64,000 bases of DNA from DATENM01 sp045807725 (GTDB lineage Bacteria; Acidobacteriota; Blastocatellia; UBA7656). The notes beneath the pieces are model-generated. The model worked only from the letters and a program-made list of their open reading frames with translations, was not told where the DNA came from and searched no databases. The stretch lies in the NCBI GenBank assembly GCA_045807725.1, contig JBJMGV010000017.1, positions 23,160 through 87,159 on the forward strand, written 5' to 3'. Positions 46,792-56,145 of this stretch are shown here, piece by piece (position 1 is the stretch's first letter; the number at the start of each line of letters is the position of its first letter). Both the position numbers and the translations under genes were made by a program.

Positions 46792-47412
46792 TCACTGAGC
46801 AGTGGAATAGCCTGTGCGACCGGCGAGGCTGGCGATGGCGACGGCAAGCTCTGTGAGATCGACCGGCTTCGGCACGTGCACCTGATAGCCGGCCACCAGC
46901 GCGCGTATGCGGTCTTCGCTGCGCGCGTAAGCAGTCAAAGCGATGGCCGGCGTGCGCGCCGCCGGCGTCGGCATCGCCCGCACTTTGCTGATGAGGCTGT
47001 AGCCGTCTTCGTTCGGCATGCCGATGTCGCTGACGAGTATGTCGGGCGGCCAGCGCCGCATCTCTTCGGATGATGCGCGACACGTCGAGCAGGTCGGCGA
47101 TCAGTTGCGCCTGCGTCTTCGAGTTGCGCTCAATCGTTTCGTAGGCGATCAACTGCGCGTTCTCGTCCAACTGTCCTGTGCGCAGCAGCCGCGACCATCC
47201 CATAATCGCGTTGAGCGGCGTGCGCAGCTCGTGCGAAACGGTGGCAAGGAATTCATCCTTGGCGCGATTCGCTTCCTGAGCTTCGCGGTAGAGCCGCGCA
47301 TTCTCGACCGCCTGTGCTGCCAGCCCCGCCAGCTTTTCAAGGAACTCACGGTCGGTTTCGCTGTAGCGCAGGTCTGATTCAGCGGTGACAAACGTGATGG
47401 CTCCAAGCGTGC
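46792..47412 (-). pseudogene. Remnant of a GAF-HisKA-(HATPase)-receiver hybrid sensor kinase
   Basis: Reading down the minus strand: the end of a GAF domain (ITFVTAESDLRYSETDREFL), a helical linker, then an H-box FLATVSHELRTPLNAIMGWS and dimerisation helix to LLDVSRI. At about 47075 the sequence jumps, with a frame change, to the middle of a receiver domain (EEMRRWPPDILVSDIGMPNE ... VPKPVDLTEL). The whole HATPase domain and the receiver's start are missing, and the 5' end is cut at an inverted repeat (47414 on). A single internal deletion explains the junction. There is no start codon; it is non-functional. Confidence 0.85.
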
Positions 47413-47413
47413 T

Positions 47414-47490
47414 GGGAGCTGGGGGCTAGTAGAGGAAAGGCGCGAAGCGCTTCCCTTTCCCGCCAATCCCTAGCCCCTAGCCTCTAGCCC
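47414..47490. repeat. Imperfect inverted repeat (GGGGCTAG...CTAGCCCC family)
   Basis: GGGGCTAGTAGAGG on the left pairs with CCTCTAGCCCC/CTAGCCCCTAG on the right, around a central GGCGCGAAGCGCTTCC hairpin. It lies at the break point of the sensor-kinase remnant and overlaps the last codons of the baeRF-like gene. Confidence 0.7.
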
Positions 47491-48625
47491 CTTTCTCGAT
47501 GCGATAACGCAAGGTCGCGCCGATGCCGCCGACTTCTGCCAGCAAGCTGGCGTCTTCGATAAAGGTCACGGTTGCCGACGACGCCTGCGCGCGCTTGACC
47601 ATCTCGTCGGCGACCATTCGCGGCTCGCTGATGTCTGTGCCCGGCTCGCCTTCAGTTGTGCTGTAGGCCGCGAGTATCTTCTTGACGCGCCCTTCGTCAT
47701 AGGTGATCTGGCCCGGCGCGGCGCTGATCAACAGGTCGTCGGCCTGTCCATTCAACAACGCGGTCAGCGTATCGGCCACGCCGACCACCGCCAATCCATT
47801 GCCGCGATATTCGTTCAGCAAACGATTGACCTTCTCGGCGTCGGTCTGACTGTCGTGCTCTTTGAGCGCCTCCATCGAGCTTTGAAAAATCTCCGGCTCC
47901 GGCGCGTTGATGTCGAGGCTCAACACGTCGATCACCTTATCGGCGAGCTGTTGCGGCATCTGCTCGCGCAGCAGCGGAATTATCACGTCGTCGCCGGCGA
48001 GGATGACGAGCTCGGCCTTGTCTTCGCGCACGACGCGCTCCAACACCTCGATGACTTCCTTGGCGTGGTGCAGGTGATAATTGGCGAGATGGCGCTGGTA
48101 GCGCATCTGCGACCAGCCGCCGACTTTGGTGCGGTTGGTCTTGCGGTTCTTGATCTCTTCGCTGTCGAGCCTGGCCCCGCGCCCGAAGACGAAGATGCGC
48201 GCCGAGTTGGTATTGGCCACCAGCACAGCGTAACGCGGGTATTGATCCATCAATCGCGCGAGCGGGTAGAGATGCGGCTGTTCGTAAACAAACAGGCGGT
48301 TGTTTTCAATCGGCGCGTCGAGCTGAATGGTTTCAAAAAAGTCGCCCGCGCCGGCGCACGCGAAGATGGCGATACCGTTGGCAGATGGGCGCACTTCCGT
48401 ATCAAGATAGGCGTTGATGCGTTCGACATCGCGGTCAAAGCTCTCGCGCTCCGGGCTGCCCGGCGCAAACGTGCGCGCTCGTTCGCGCAGCTCGTTACGC
48501 ACAAAGGGGTGATAGTTGTCGTGCCCGTGCTCGTCGGGCTGCGCGTTCAGATACAGGCTGATGACCGGCAGGCCAATGGGATCGAATATCGATAGAAGCT
48601 CGACCAGTTCGGCGACAGATTGCAT
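47477..48625 (-). CDS. baeRF-like protein (bacterial archaeo-eukaryotic release factor fold)
   Basis: 382 residues from ATG 48625 (AGAGGA upstream). N-terminal region PVISLYLNAQPDEHGHDNYH, a middle VLVANTNSARIFVFGRG and an RYQRHLANYHLHHAKEVIEV helix, then a C-terminal eRF1-domain-3-like fold (RVKKILAAYSTTEGEP ... TVTFIEDASLLAEVGGIGAT). These are features of the baeRF/eRF1-related families, proposed to act on ribosomes or stalled peptidyl-tRNA; function in bacteria is largely unproven. The C-terminus includes an acidic loop. It is divergent from the C25 peptidase. Confidence 0.8.
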   Translation of the reverse strand: MQSVAELVELLSIFDPIGLPVISLYLNAQPDEHGHDNYHPFVRNELRERARTFAPGSPERESFDRDVERINAYLDTEVRPSANGIAIFACAGAGDFFETIQLDAPIENNRLFVYEQPHLYPLARLMDQYPRYAVLVANTNSARIFVFGRGARLDSEEIKNRKTNRTKVGGWSQMRYQRHLANYHLHHAKEVIEVLERVVREDKAELVILAGDDVIIPLLREQMPQQLADKVIDVLSLDINAPEPEIFQSSMEALKEHDSQTDAEKVNRLLNEYRGNGLAVVGVADTLTALLNGQADDLLISAAPGQITYDEGRVKKILAAYSTTEGEPGTDISEPRMVADEMVKRAQASSATVTFIEDASLLAEVGGIGATLRYRIEKGARG

Positions 48626-48968
48626 GCTCATTCCTCTTTTAAGACGACGTGATTCGGTACAGCTACGCCCACAATTCATGCATCAAGTGCAAGCCTGATG
48701 CCAGCACTCTCAACGATGGGCGCGGGCTATAAAGAGGTCGCCAGGCTGGCCACCAACATTTTGTAATTCCGCTTATGCCCCGGCTAAAGCGCGGTCAAGG
48801 TTAGACGCGGTAACATAGGGTTTGACAGCCGTTTGCGAAGAGTATAAGATGCTGACCCGTCACGTAATTCCGACGGCCTTTCAGGCGAGCGCAGGCAGAC
48901 TGGCTCTCCTGTTGGGTTCTTTGCTCCACCCAATCGCTTTCAAAAAAGTTAAGAATGTTCCTGGAGGA

Positions 48969-51900
48969 ATGATGATGATCAGTCACTACAAACTCTATCG
49001 CCCGTTAAGCGCGGCAATCATCTTTTTAATCCTGCTTGTCGCCGGCTCTTATCGAATCGTGCGGGCGTTCGATGCCGAGGCTAACCATCCAGCGGCTCCG
49101 GCATCCGCCGTGAATATCAGCGGCCAGGTTACTTACTGTGCGGCGGCGATTCCTCCAGGCGCGCCGAACGTGACGATGAATCTAACCGGCAGCGCGACGG
49201 CGATGGCGACCACCGATGCGTCGGGCAATTATACATTCGCCAGCGCCAACCTGCCGGCGGGCGGAACCTACACGGTGACGCCGACCAAGACCGGCGCGGT
49301 CAGCGGCCTCAACACCTCTGACGTTTCGCGCGTCCTGAATTTTCTGGCTGGCACCGCGACGCTGACCACCTGTCAGCAGACCGCTGCCGACACCAGCAAG
49401 AACGGCTCGATCAATACCACTGACGTTTCCCACATTCTCAACTTCCTGGCCGGCAATCCCCCCGTCGCCAGCAACCACACGGGCGAGTGGGTGTTCACGC
49501 CGCCGAGCAACACCTACGTCAGCATCGTCGCCGACCAGACCAACCAGAACTACAGCGCCATACTGCTCGGCGAAGTCACCGGCAACTGGACGCCTGCGGG
49601 ACCGACGCCCGCCGAACTGCAACCCGTCTCGATGCAAACGCAGTCGGCAGCCGCACCGCTCGCAGTCACGGTGACATTGCCGACGGCCAGCGTCGCCAGC
49701 ACGGTGACAAATTTCACGCTGCCGATCACGATCAGCAATACGACCGGCCAGAAGATTGACGGCTATCGTCTGCGCGTCGTTTATAACCCGGCGGTCATCA
49801 ACATCACCGGCGTGGACACGACCGGAACTATGAGCGCCTCATACTCGGTCAGCGTCAACACCTCTGTATCTGGCGTTATTCAGATCGTCGCGGCAAGCGC
49901 AACTCAACTGACAGGCTCCGGCACGTTGATTAAGCTGACCGTTACGCGAGTGGGCGCGCAGGGAACATCAACGACCTTGCAGTTCCAGGCAGGCGGAACG
50001 TTCCCCGCCACAGAGTTCACCGATAGCACCGACGATACGATTGTGCCTTCAACTGGAGCGAGCGGCAGCGTCACGGTCGGCGCAGCGCCCACCGCCGTCA
50101 AGCTCGAAGAGTTCACCGCCACAGGCTACGGCGACAGCGTCTACCTGACGTGGAAGACCGGGCACGAAGTCGATAGCGTCGGCTTCAACATCTACCGCGA
50201 TGATAATGGCAAACGCACGCGGGTCAATTCGCAGATGATCGCCGGCTCGGCCTTGATGGCCGGCCCCGGACTGGCGCTTCAAGCCGGTCGCAATTACGCC
50301 TGGAGCGACGGCGTGTCGCTCAATCGCAAGTCGCATTACTGGCTCGAAGAGATCGATATGAGTGGCCGCAGCAAATGGTACGGCCCTGTCTCGATCACCG
50401 ATTCAGGCCGTGACCGCGCGCCGGTTGATGGCGGGCGCGCAAGACTCTTGAGCGCGCTCGGCAGCCAATCGCCCGCCGGCTCGACGCAAGTCGAAGCGCG
50501 CGCCGCGATGCCTCAGGCTTCGGCCAACCGGCTCGACGCGCAGGCGCAGGCCGTCGGCCAGACCGCCCTCAAGCTCGGCATTCGTCAGGAAGGACTCTAC
50601 CGCATCACGCAGCCCGAACTGATCCGAGCCGGTCTTGATCCCAACACCGACCCGCGCCTCTTGCAGCTTTTTGTCGATGGACAGCAGATGCCTTTGGCCG
50701 AAGTCAACACCGCAGGCGGCAGGCTCGATACCAACTCGGCAGTCGAGTTCTACGCCACCGGCATGGACTCTGCCGTCACCGACACGCGCGCTTACTGGCT
50801 GGTCGTCGGCAAAGAGCCGGGCCTGCGCATACAGCAGAGCAAAGGCAAGGCGAAGAATAAAGCCGCCGCGCCGAACTTCGCTTACACGGTCGAACGCCGT
50901 GACCGCTCGGTCTACTTCTCGTCGCTGAAGAATGGCGATAGCGAAAACTTCTTCGGCCCGGTCATCACGCAAGGCCAGGTCGAACAGAAACTCGCGCTCG
51001 CGCGCCTGGATAAGTCTGGGCCTGCCGCCGAAGTCGAAGTGGCGCTGCAAGGCGTCTCGCTCACCGCGCATCGCGTCAGCGTCGAAGTCAACGGCGCGAA
51101 GGTCGGCGAATTGACCTTTGACGGGCAGGCGAACCGCGCCGCTAAATTCTCGGTTCCGACCGCCTTGCTCAGCGATGGCGACAACACGGTGACGCTTGCG
51201 AGCTTGAACAATCAGACCGATGTGAGCCTGGTTGATTACGTCCGCATCACCTATGCGCGCAGCTTTGTCGCCGACAATGATTCGCTGCGCTTCATCGCCG
51301 GCAAACAGCCGATCACGGTTGATGGCTTCAGCACGGCGGCGATTCACGTGTTCGACGTGACCGACCCGGCCAATGTAAGCGAGATTACCGGCAAGATTCA
51401 ATCGGGCAAATCCGGCTACGCGGTGACGCTGGCGGCGAGCGGCAGCGGGAGAACGCTGATCGCTACGACCGAAACGGCTTTCCGCAGCCCCGACGCGATA
51501 GCCGCGCGCCAGTCCACCAACCTGCGCCAGGAGCTTCCCGGCACGGATATGGTGATGATTACGCGCAAGGAATTCTTCGACAGCTTGCAACCGCTGGCCG
51601 AGCTGCGCCGCGCGCAGGGGCTTTCGGTCGCGCTGGTCGATGTCGAAGACATCTACGACAGCTTCAGCTTCGGGCAGAAGACGCCGCAAGCGATCAAAGA
51701 CTTCATGGCCTACGCGCGCGCCAGCTATAAGACGGCGCTGCGCTATGCCTTGATCGTCGGCGATGCCAGTTACGATCCGAAGAATCATCTCGGCCTCGGC
51801 AACTACGATATGGTTCCGAGCCGATTGATCGACACGGCGGCGATGGAGACGGCGAGCGACGAATGGTTCGCGCCGGTCGGCACGGACGGCGCGGCGCAAG

Positions 51901-52559
51901 TGGCCATCGGGCGACTGCCGGCGCGCACTATCACGGAAGCGGCGGCGATGGTCGCCAAGCTGTTGCGCTACGAACAGTCCACGCCTTCCGACAGCGTCGT
52001 TCTGATAGCTGATCAGGGCAGTGACTTTGACTTTGGCAGCGTCAGCAGCGAACTGCGCGCGCTCGCGCCGCACGCGACGAAGGTCGAAGACCTGCGGCGT
52101 GGGATGGACTCGGACGAGGCGTTGAAGAGCCGCTTGATTCAGGCATTGAACGGCGGGCCGAAGCTGGTCAATTACATCGGTCACGGCTCGGTCGATCTGT
52201 GGCGAGCGAACCTGTTGACGGATGCGGACGCCAATGCTTTGACCAATCAAGATCGGTTGTCGGTCTATGTGATGATGACCTGCTTGAATGGCTACTTCCA
52301 CGACGCGGCGATAGACAGCCTGGCCGAGTCGCTGGTGAAGTCGCCGGGTGGCGCAGTCGCGGTCTGGTCTTCGTCAGGCATAAGCACGCCGGGCGAGCAG
52401 GCCAGGATGAACGCCGCGCTCTACAAGGTGCTGTTCGGCGACGGCGGCGCGGGCCTGACACTGGGCGAAGCCATCAGCCGCGCGAAGCTGGCAGCGGCGG
52501 ACGACGATGTTCGCAAGACGTGGACGCTGATCGGCGACCCGTCGATGCGGCTCCGCTAG
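48969..52559 (+). CDS. Secreted C25 (gingipain-like) cysteine peptidase with dockerin-like and cohesin-like modules
   Basis: 1196 residues counted from ATG 48969; three consecutive ATGs follow GGAGG, and the third (48975) has the best spacing. A signal anchor (LSAAIIFLILLVAGSYRIV) comes first. A carboxypeptidase-regulatory-like fold follows, then a pair of dockerin-like repeats (GLNTSDVSRVLNFLAG and SINTTDVSHILNFLAG) and a cohesin-like beta domain (PITISNTTGQKIDGYRLRVV). The C-terminal third is a C25 peptidase: LIVGDASYDPKN, His1072 (YIGHGS) and Cys1105 (MMTCLNGYF). This is the catalytic dyad of gingipains. It ends at a perfect hairpin. Probably a surface or secreted protease; no obvious C-terminal secretion domain is visible. 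Confidence 0.88.
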   Translation: MMMISHYKLYRPLSAAIIFLILLVAGSYRIVRAFDAEANHPAAPASAVNISGQVTYCAAAIPPGAPNVTMNLTGSATAMATTDASGNYTFASANLPAGGTYTVTPTKTGAVSGLNTSDVSRVLNFLAGTATLTTCQQTAADTSKNGSINTTDVSHILNFLAGNPPVASNHTGEWVFTPPSNTYVSIVADQTNQNYSAILLGEVTGNWTPAGPTPAELQPVSMQTQSAAAPLAVTVTLPTASVASTVTNFTLPITISNTTGQKIDGYRLRVVYNPAVINITGVDTTGTMSASYSVSVNTSVSGVIQIVAASATQLTGSGTLIKLTVTRVGAQGTSTTLQFQAGGTFPATEFTDSTDDTIVPSTGASGSVTVGAAPTAVKLEEFTATGYGDSVYLTWKTGHEVDSVGFNIYRDDNGKRTRVNSQMIAGSALMAGPGLALQAGRNYAWSDGVSLNRKSHYWLEEIDMSGRSKWYGPVSITDSGRDRAPVDGGRARLLSALGSQSPAGSTQVEARAAMPQASANRLDAQAQAVGQTALKLGIRQEGLYRITQPELIRAGLDPNTDPRLLQLFVDGQQMPLAEVNTAGGRLDTNSAVEFYATGMDSAVTDTRAYWLVVGKEPGLRIQQSKGKAKNKAAAPNFAYTVERRDRSVYFSSLKNGDSENFFGPVITQGQVEQKLALARLDKSGPAAEVEVALQGVSLTAHRVSVEVNGAKVGELTFDGQANRAAKFSVPTALLSDGDNTVTLASLNNQTDVSLVDYVRITYARSFVADNDSLRFIAGKQPITVDGFSTAAIHVFDVTDPANVSEITGKIQSGKSGYAVTLAASGSGRTLIATTETAFRSPDAIAARQSTNLRQELPGTDMVMITRKEFFDSLQPLAELRRAQGLSVALVDVEDIYDSFSFGQKTPQAIKDFMAYARASYKTALRYALIVGDASYDPKNHLGLGNYDMVPSRLIDTAAMETASDEWFAPVGTDGAAQVAIGRLPARTITEAAAMVAKLLRYEQSTPSDSVVLIADQGSDFDFGSVSSELRALAPHATKVEDLRRGMDSDEALKSRLIQALNGGPKLVNYIGHGSVDLWRANLLTDADANALTNQDRLSVYVMMTCLNGYFHDAAIDSLAESLVKSPGGAVAVWSSSGISTPGEQARMNAALYKVLFGDGGAGLTLGEAISRAKLAAADDDVRKTWTLIGDPSMRLR

Positions 52560-52578
52560 CAGCGCAAGACCAGTAGAC

Positions 52579-52643
52579 ACCGCAGAGGGCGCAAAGGGCG
52601 CAGAGGTTGTTGAAGCCTCTGCGCCCTTTGCGCCCTCTGCGGT
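52579..52643. terminator. Perfect 28-bp hairpin between convergent genes
   Basis: 52579-52606 is the exact reverse complement of 52616-52643, with a 9-nt loop, followed by TTTTATT. It sits 20 bp after the C25 stop and 33 bp before the end of the DUF3828-like gene, so it can terminate both. The words (ACCGCAGAGGGCGCAAAGGG) relate it to the CACCGCAGAG repeat family. Confidence 0.85.
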
Positions 52644-52675
52644 TTTATTCGTTCAATCGTCAAGCACGAGACGAG

Positions 52676-53179
52676 CTACTGCGGGCTGTTCAATATCTTT
52701 ATCAAATCCGAGCCGTCGGCGTAGACGATGTTGGCCACGCGCCAGCCAGCCTCAGTGTGGCGCAAGCGGAACTTGATTGTCTCTGGACTGCCCCCATTGC
52801 GGAAGGTGACGGTGACGGTCGATTCCTGATCGTTGCCGACGGCGGTGTTGATCAAGAAATTGGTGATCTGTGTGTCCTGCGCATTGTATAGCGGGTCGAA
52901 GTCGAGCGGGCCGACCTCATCCGACTTCGTCGTCAGTATCTTCCAGAGCAGGTCGGCGAGTTTCTTATCGAAGAACTTCTGCAACACCGCGCGGCTCTTG
53001 CCCGCGAGGATCGGCCCATTGCCATTCTTGTGAACTCGGTAGAGTTCTTTGACGAACGCCGTCGGAGAATCCACCGCTGGCTTCGCCTGTTGAACAATCG
53101 GGGCGGCGGCAGCGCCGAGACAACAGGCCAACAGAACGACCGCCGCCAGAGGTGCATAGCTTTTTTGCGAGTGCGTCAT
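52676..53179 (-). CDS. DUF3828-like exported protein
   Basis: 167 residues. Signal peptide (YAPLAAVVLLACCLGAAAA) followed by a small alpha/beta domain: PTAFVKELYRVHKNGNGPIL, LAGKSRAVLQKFFDKKLADL, DFDPLYNAQDTQITNF, then strands VTVTFRNGG and IKFRLRHTEAGWRVANIVY. The pattern resembles DUF3828 (cystatin/NTF2-like fold). Function is unknown, periplasmic. Confidence 0.75.
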   Translation of the reverse strand: MTHSQKSYAPLAAVVLLACCLGAAAAPIVQQAKPAVDSPTAFVKELYRVHKNGNGPILAGKSRAVLQKFFDKKLADLLWKILTTKSDEVGPLDFDPLYNAQDTQITNFLINTAVGNDQESTVTVTFRNGGSPETIKFRLRHTEAGWRVANIVYADGSDLIKILNSPQ

Positions 53180-53238
53180 AGGGACTGAGCGTACACATCT
53201 TTTACTCGCAAGTCTACCGGCGGCTCACGCCCTGCTCT

Positions 53239-53421
53239 TCACGATTTGCTGTTGCAGCCGTTCGGGCATTTCCAGTAGCCCTTCGGAAATCGCAGGCCGC
53301 GCTTGATGACCTGCCAGACGGCGCGGCAGCGGGCGCACTGCAACTGGTGTTGCTGTTGGTTGAGAAGGATCACCCCAACCTTCTGCATCTGGCTCTTTGA
53401 AAACTCGTACGGATACTGCAT
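53239..53421 (-). CDS. Small zinc-ribbon-like protein
   Basis: 60 residues from ATG 53421 (a GTG three codons upstream is possible). It carries CARC and CPNGC spaced by about 20 residues (QCARCRAVWQVIKRGLRFPK, then GYWKCPNGC), fitting a zinc ribbon. No family name. It is likely real because both cysteine pairs are intact. Confidence 0.6.
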   Translation of the reverse strand: MQYPYEFSKSQMQKVGVILLNQQQHQLQCARCRAVWQVIKRGLRFPKGYWKCPNGCNSKS

Positions 53422-53784
53422 TCCCCACACCCCTGCTCGTTGATTGAAACTTCCCGGACATAGTTAGCCTTAAGCTTCGGCGCAGCGGCCCACATCGCTT
53501 GCGCCAATTGAACCAAAGCGCGACGCGTTGCCAATCACCAATGCGGCTCTGACGGTTCTCAAAATTTCCTCCGCCGGCCTCATAAATAAAGATGATTTGC
53601 CCGGCGCAAAGGGGATGATTGCAAATTGGTTGCGAACAGAATTCAGCGGCGCGGCGACCATCTCATCGGTACGACTTTTTACAGTTCAGATACATGCCGG
53701 TGATGCAGGCGGCTCGCGCCAGTGCTAGGATGGGTTATAGGGAAGAGGTGGTTGATTCCCGCAAATTCTATGAGGAGAAACTCG

Positions 53785-54210
53785 ATGAAGTTTGAGAAAC
53801 GAATTTTGACGGCGGTCGTGTTGTCGCTGATGGCTGCCGCCAGCCTGTTTGCCGTGCCCAGGATAGCCGCCGACTCCGGCGATGATGCGAAACATGAGAT
53901 CACCGCGCAGGAGCTGAAGCAGCGCCTCGATAAAGGCGAAAAGGTCATTATCCTCGACGCGCGTCACGACCTCAACGGCCAGATCATCAAGAGCGCGCTG
54001 CACGTGCCGATGGACCAGCTCGAAGCGTGGGCCAAGAGCGTCGATAAGAAGGCGGTCATCGTCACCTACTGCACCTGCCCGCACGACGAAGCCGCCGAAG
54101 CCGAAGTGAAGTCGCTGCAAGACTGGGGCTTTCAAAACGCCTATTCGCTCAAAGGCGGGATGAACGCGGCGCGCACCGCCGGGCTGGAGATTGTCGCGCC
54201 GACCGAGTAA
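53785..54210 (+). CDS. Exported rhodanese-like sulfurtransferase
   Basis: 141 residues. ATG 53785 preceded by GAGGAG, giving a signal peptide (RILTAVVLSLMAAASLFAVP). A single rhodanese domain has VIILDARHDLNGQIIKSALH and the active-site loop VTYCTCPHDEAA (catalytic Cys as the first of two). GGMNAARTAGL ends the fold. It probably handles sulfane sulfur in the periplasm. Confidence 0.9.
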   Translation: MKFEKRILTAVVLSLMAAASLFAVPRIAADSGDDAKHEITAQELKQRLDKGEKVIILDARHDLNGQIIKSALHVPMDQLEAWAKSVDKKAVIVTYCTCPHDEAAEAEVKSLQDWGFQNAYSLKGGMNAARTAGLEIVAPTE

Positions 54211-54364
54211 CCACACACACGGGCCGCCGCCTTCGCGTGCGGCTACAGGTTGCTTTTTAATTTGAACCATTCCGCTTGGGGTCGCTGCTTTCTGGGGCGG
54301 CCTCTCGCTTTATCATCGAGCCGACGTTGCCCGCCAGGCAGTTCTTCGCTAATCTCACAACTTG

Positions 54365-55030
54365 ATGGCTTCAAATCAAAACACACCGCGCGCCGTGCTC
54401 TGGGATGTAGACGGCACGCTGGTTGACTCGCTCGAATACCACTGGCAGAGCTGGCGCGAAGCGCTCTCAGGCGAAGGCTACACGCTGACACGCGAGCAAT
54501 TTCTTTCGACTTTCGGACGGCGCAACGACGAGATACTGCGCGCCTACTTCGGCGACGACATCACGCCGGAGCGCATCACGCGCATCAGCCTCGATAAAGA
54601 AGAAGCGTACCGCGAGATGGTGCGGTCGCGCGGCATCGAGGCGCTGCCCGGCGTGCGCCGCTGGCTGCATCAGTTGAAAGCCGACGGCTGGCGGCAGGCG
54701 GTCGCCTCAAGCGCGCCGCCGCTGAACCTCGAGGTCATTCTCGCGGCGCTCGACGTGAACGATTGCTTCGACGCGATTGTCTCTGCCGAAGAGGTCGAGC
54801 GCGGCAAGCCCGACCCGCAAATCTTTCTCGCCGCCGCCGCCAAGGTGCAGACGCCGCCGGCGCGCTGCATCGTCGTCGAAGACGCGCCTGCCGGAACCGA
54901 AGCCGCGCGCCGCGCCGGTATGCGCGCCATCGGCGTGCTAACGACGCACGCGCATCTCGACGCAGACCTCGTGGTGCGGTCGCTCGACGAACTGGATACG
55001 GCGGCCTTCGCCTCGCTGCTCGAAGGCTGA
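54365..55030 (+). CDS. HAD-superfamily phosphatase (beta-phosphoglucomutase-like)
   Basis: 221 residues. Motif I DVDGTLVDS (nucleophile Asp and acid/base Asp), motif II ASSAPP (Ser), motif III Lys in GKPDPQIF, motif IV EDAPAG. A helical cap follows motif I (YHWQSWREAL ... REQFLSTFG), the subclass I cap of beta-phosphoglucomutases and phosphoglycolate phosphatases. Substrate unknown. It is followed at 32 bp by a LysR gene and may be co-transcribed. Confidence 0.9.
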   Translation: MASNQNTPRAVLWDVDGTLVDSLEYHWQSWREALSGEGYTLTREQFLSTFGRRNDEILRAYFGDDITPERITRISLDKEEAYREMVRSRGIEALPGVRRWLHQLKADGWRQAVASSAPPLNLEVILAALDVNDCFDAIVSAEEVERGKPDPQIFLAAAAKVQTPPARCIVVEDAPAGTEAARRAGMRAIGVLTTHAHLDADLVVRSLDELDTAAFASLLEG

Positions 55031-55061
55031 TGAGGAAGGCAAGCCGGGCGCTCAAGTCAGA

Positions 55062-55976
55062 ATGGAGTTAAGGTTACTCAGAACATTTCGGGCCGTCTCC
55101 GATGCCGGTTCGTTCACGCAGGCGGCGGCGCGCATTCATCTGACGCAGGCTGCCGTCAGCGTGCACATACGCCAGCTCGAAGACGAGATCGGCACGCCGC
55201 TCTTTCTGCGCGTCAACAAGAAGCTCTACCTGACGGAAGCGGGCCGCGCGCTGCTCGATCACGCCGAGACGATCCTGCGCGCGCACGACGAGGCGAAGGC
55301 GGCGCTCGCCAGTCTCGGCCAGTCATCGCGCGGGCGCTTGCGCATCGGCGTCACCTCGACGACCTTCACCTTAGAGCCGCTGCCTGAAATTCTCAGCGAG
55401 ATCAAGCGCCGCTTTGCCCTGCTCGACCTGCTGGTCGTCGGCGGCACGAGCGAGCACGTTGTCGAAGAGATTCTCGCCGGCCACCTTGATGTTGGCATTG
55501 TCTCGCTGCCGGTCGAGGCCAACGACCTGACGACTGAAACGCTGCGCAGCGACCGGCTGGTCGCGGTGATGAATCCCGCGCACCGTCGCGCCGGCGATAA
55601 GAGCATCTCGGTCGAAGCGTTGGCCGCCGAGCCGCTGATCCTGAGCGAGCACGGCGGCAACACGCGCCGCCTGCTCGACCTGTTTTTCGAGAAGCATCAC
55701 CTGGAGCCGAACATCATTATGGAGTTGCAGCGCACCGAAGCGATCATCAAGATGGTCGAGCTTGGATTCGGCGTGACGATCTTGCCGCAGGGCGCTGTGC
55801 GGACAGGTGTGGCGCGCGGCACGTTGCGCGCCGTGCCGGTCAACGGACTCGACGTGCGCTGGCAATTCGGCGTCGCTTACCTGAAGAGTGATTACGTTGC
55901 GCCGGCGCTCGATTCGTTCTTAAAACTCTGCCGCGCCTACATCGCCGAAGGGCGCGGCCAGCACAGCGGCGAATGA
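55062..55976 (+). CDS. LysR-family transcriptional regulator
   Basis: 304 residues. N-terminal helix-turn-helix MELRLLRTFRAVSDAGSFTQ, then AAARIHLTQAAVSVHIRQLE, the standard LysR DNA-binding domain. The C-terminal effector domain begins GRLRIGVTSTTFTLEPLPEI, with a two-lobe periplasmic-binding fold. It resembles CysB/CbbR-type regulators. The target is not evident: it lies between the HAD gene and MoaA, separated from MoaA by a hairpin repeat. Confidence 0.92.
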   Translation: MELRLLRTFRAVSDAGSFTQAAARIHLTQAAVSVHIRQLEDEIGTPLFLRVNKKLYLTEAGRALLDHAETILRAHDEAKAALASLGQSSRGRLRIGVTSTTFTLEPLPEILSEIKRRFALLDLLVVGGTSEHVVEEILAGHLDVGIVSLPVEANDLTTETLRSDRLVAVMNPAHRRAGDKSISVEALAAEPLILSEHGGNTRRLLDLFFEKHHLEPNIIMELQRTEAIIKMVELGFGVTILPQGAVRTGVARGTLRAVPVNGLDVRWQFGVAYLKSDYVAPALDSFLKLCRAYIAEGRGQHSGE

Positions 55977-55985
55977 GGAAGAAGC

Positions 55986-56078
55986 AACCACAGATGAACA
56001 CAGATGGACACGGATTAAAGAAAGAGCGGCATTCATCCCTTCTTTTGCATCTGTGTTTCTCTGTGTTCATCTGTGGTT
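55986..56078. repeat. Inverted repeat (AACCACAGATGAACACAGA family)
   Basis: 55986-56004 is the exact reverse complement of 56060-56078 (19 bp), with further imperfect pairing inside (ATGGACACGGA against TCTGTGTTTC). It creates a false 31-codon N-terminal extension on the MoaA frame. Confidence 0.9.
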
Positions 56079-56145
56079 CCATTTCTTCTCAGCCCCGGCT
56101 TGCGTTAGAATAAGTGCAGCAATCCAACAAAGGCTCAAGCAAACA

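Noticed and set aside
50403..52301. 632-codon open frame opposite the C25 peptidase, and similar long antisense frames at 42849-44396 and 11633-12847
   Set aside because: They lie wholly opposite well-supported genes, and their composition (Arg/Ala/Val/Asp-rich) is what high-GC codon bias creates on the reverse strand. No domain is recognisable.
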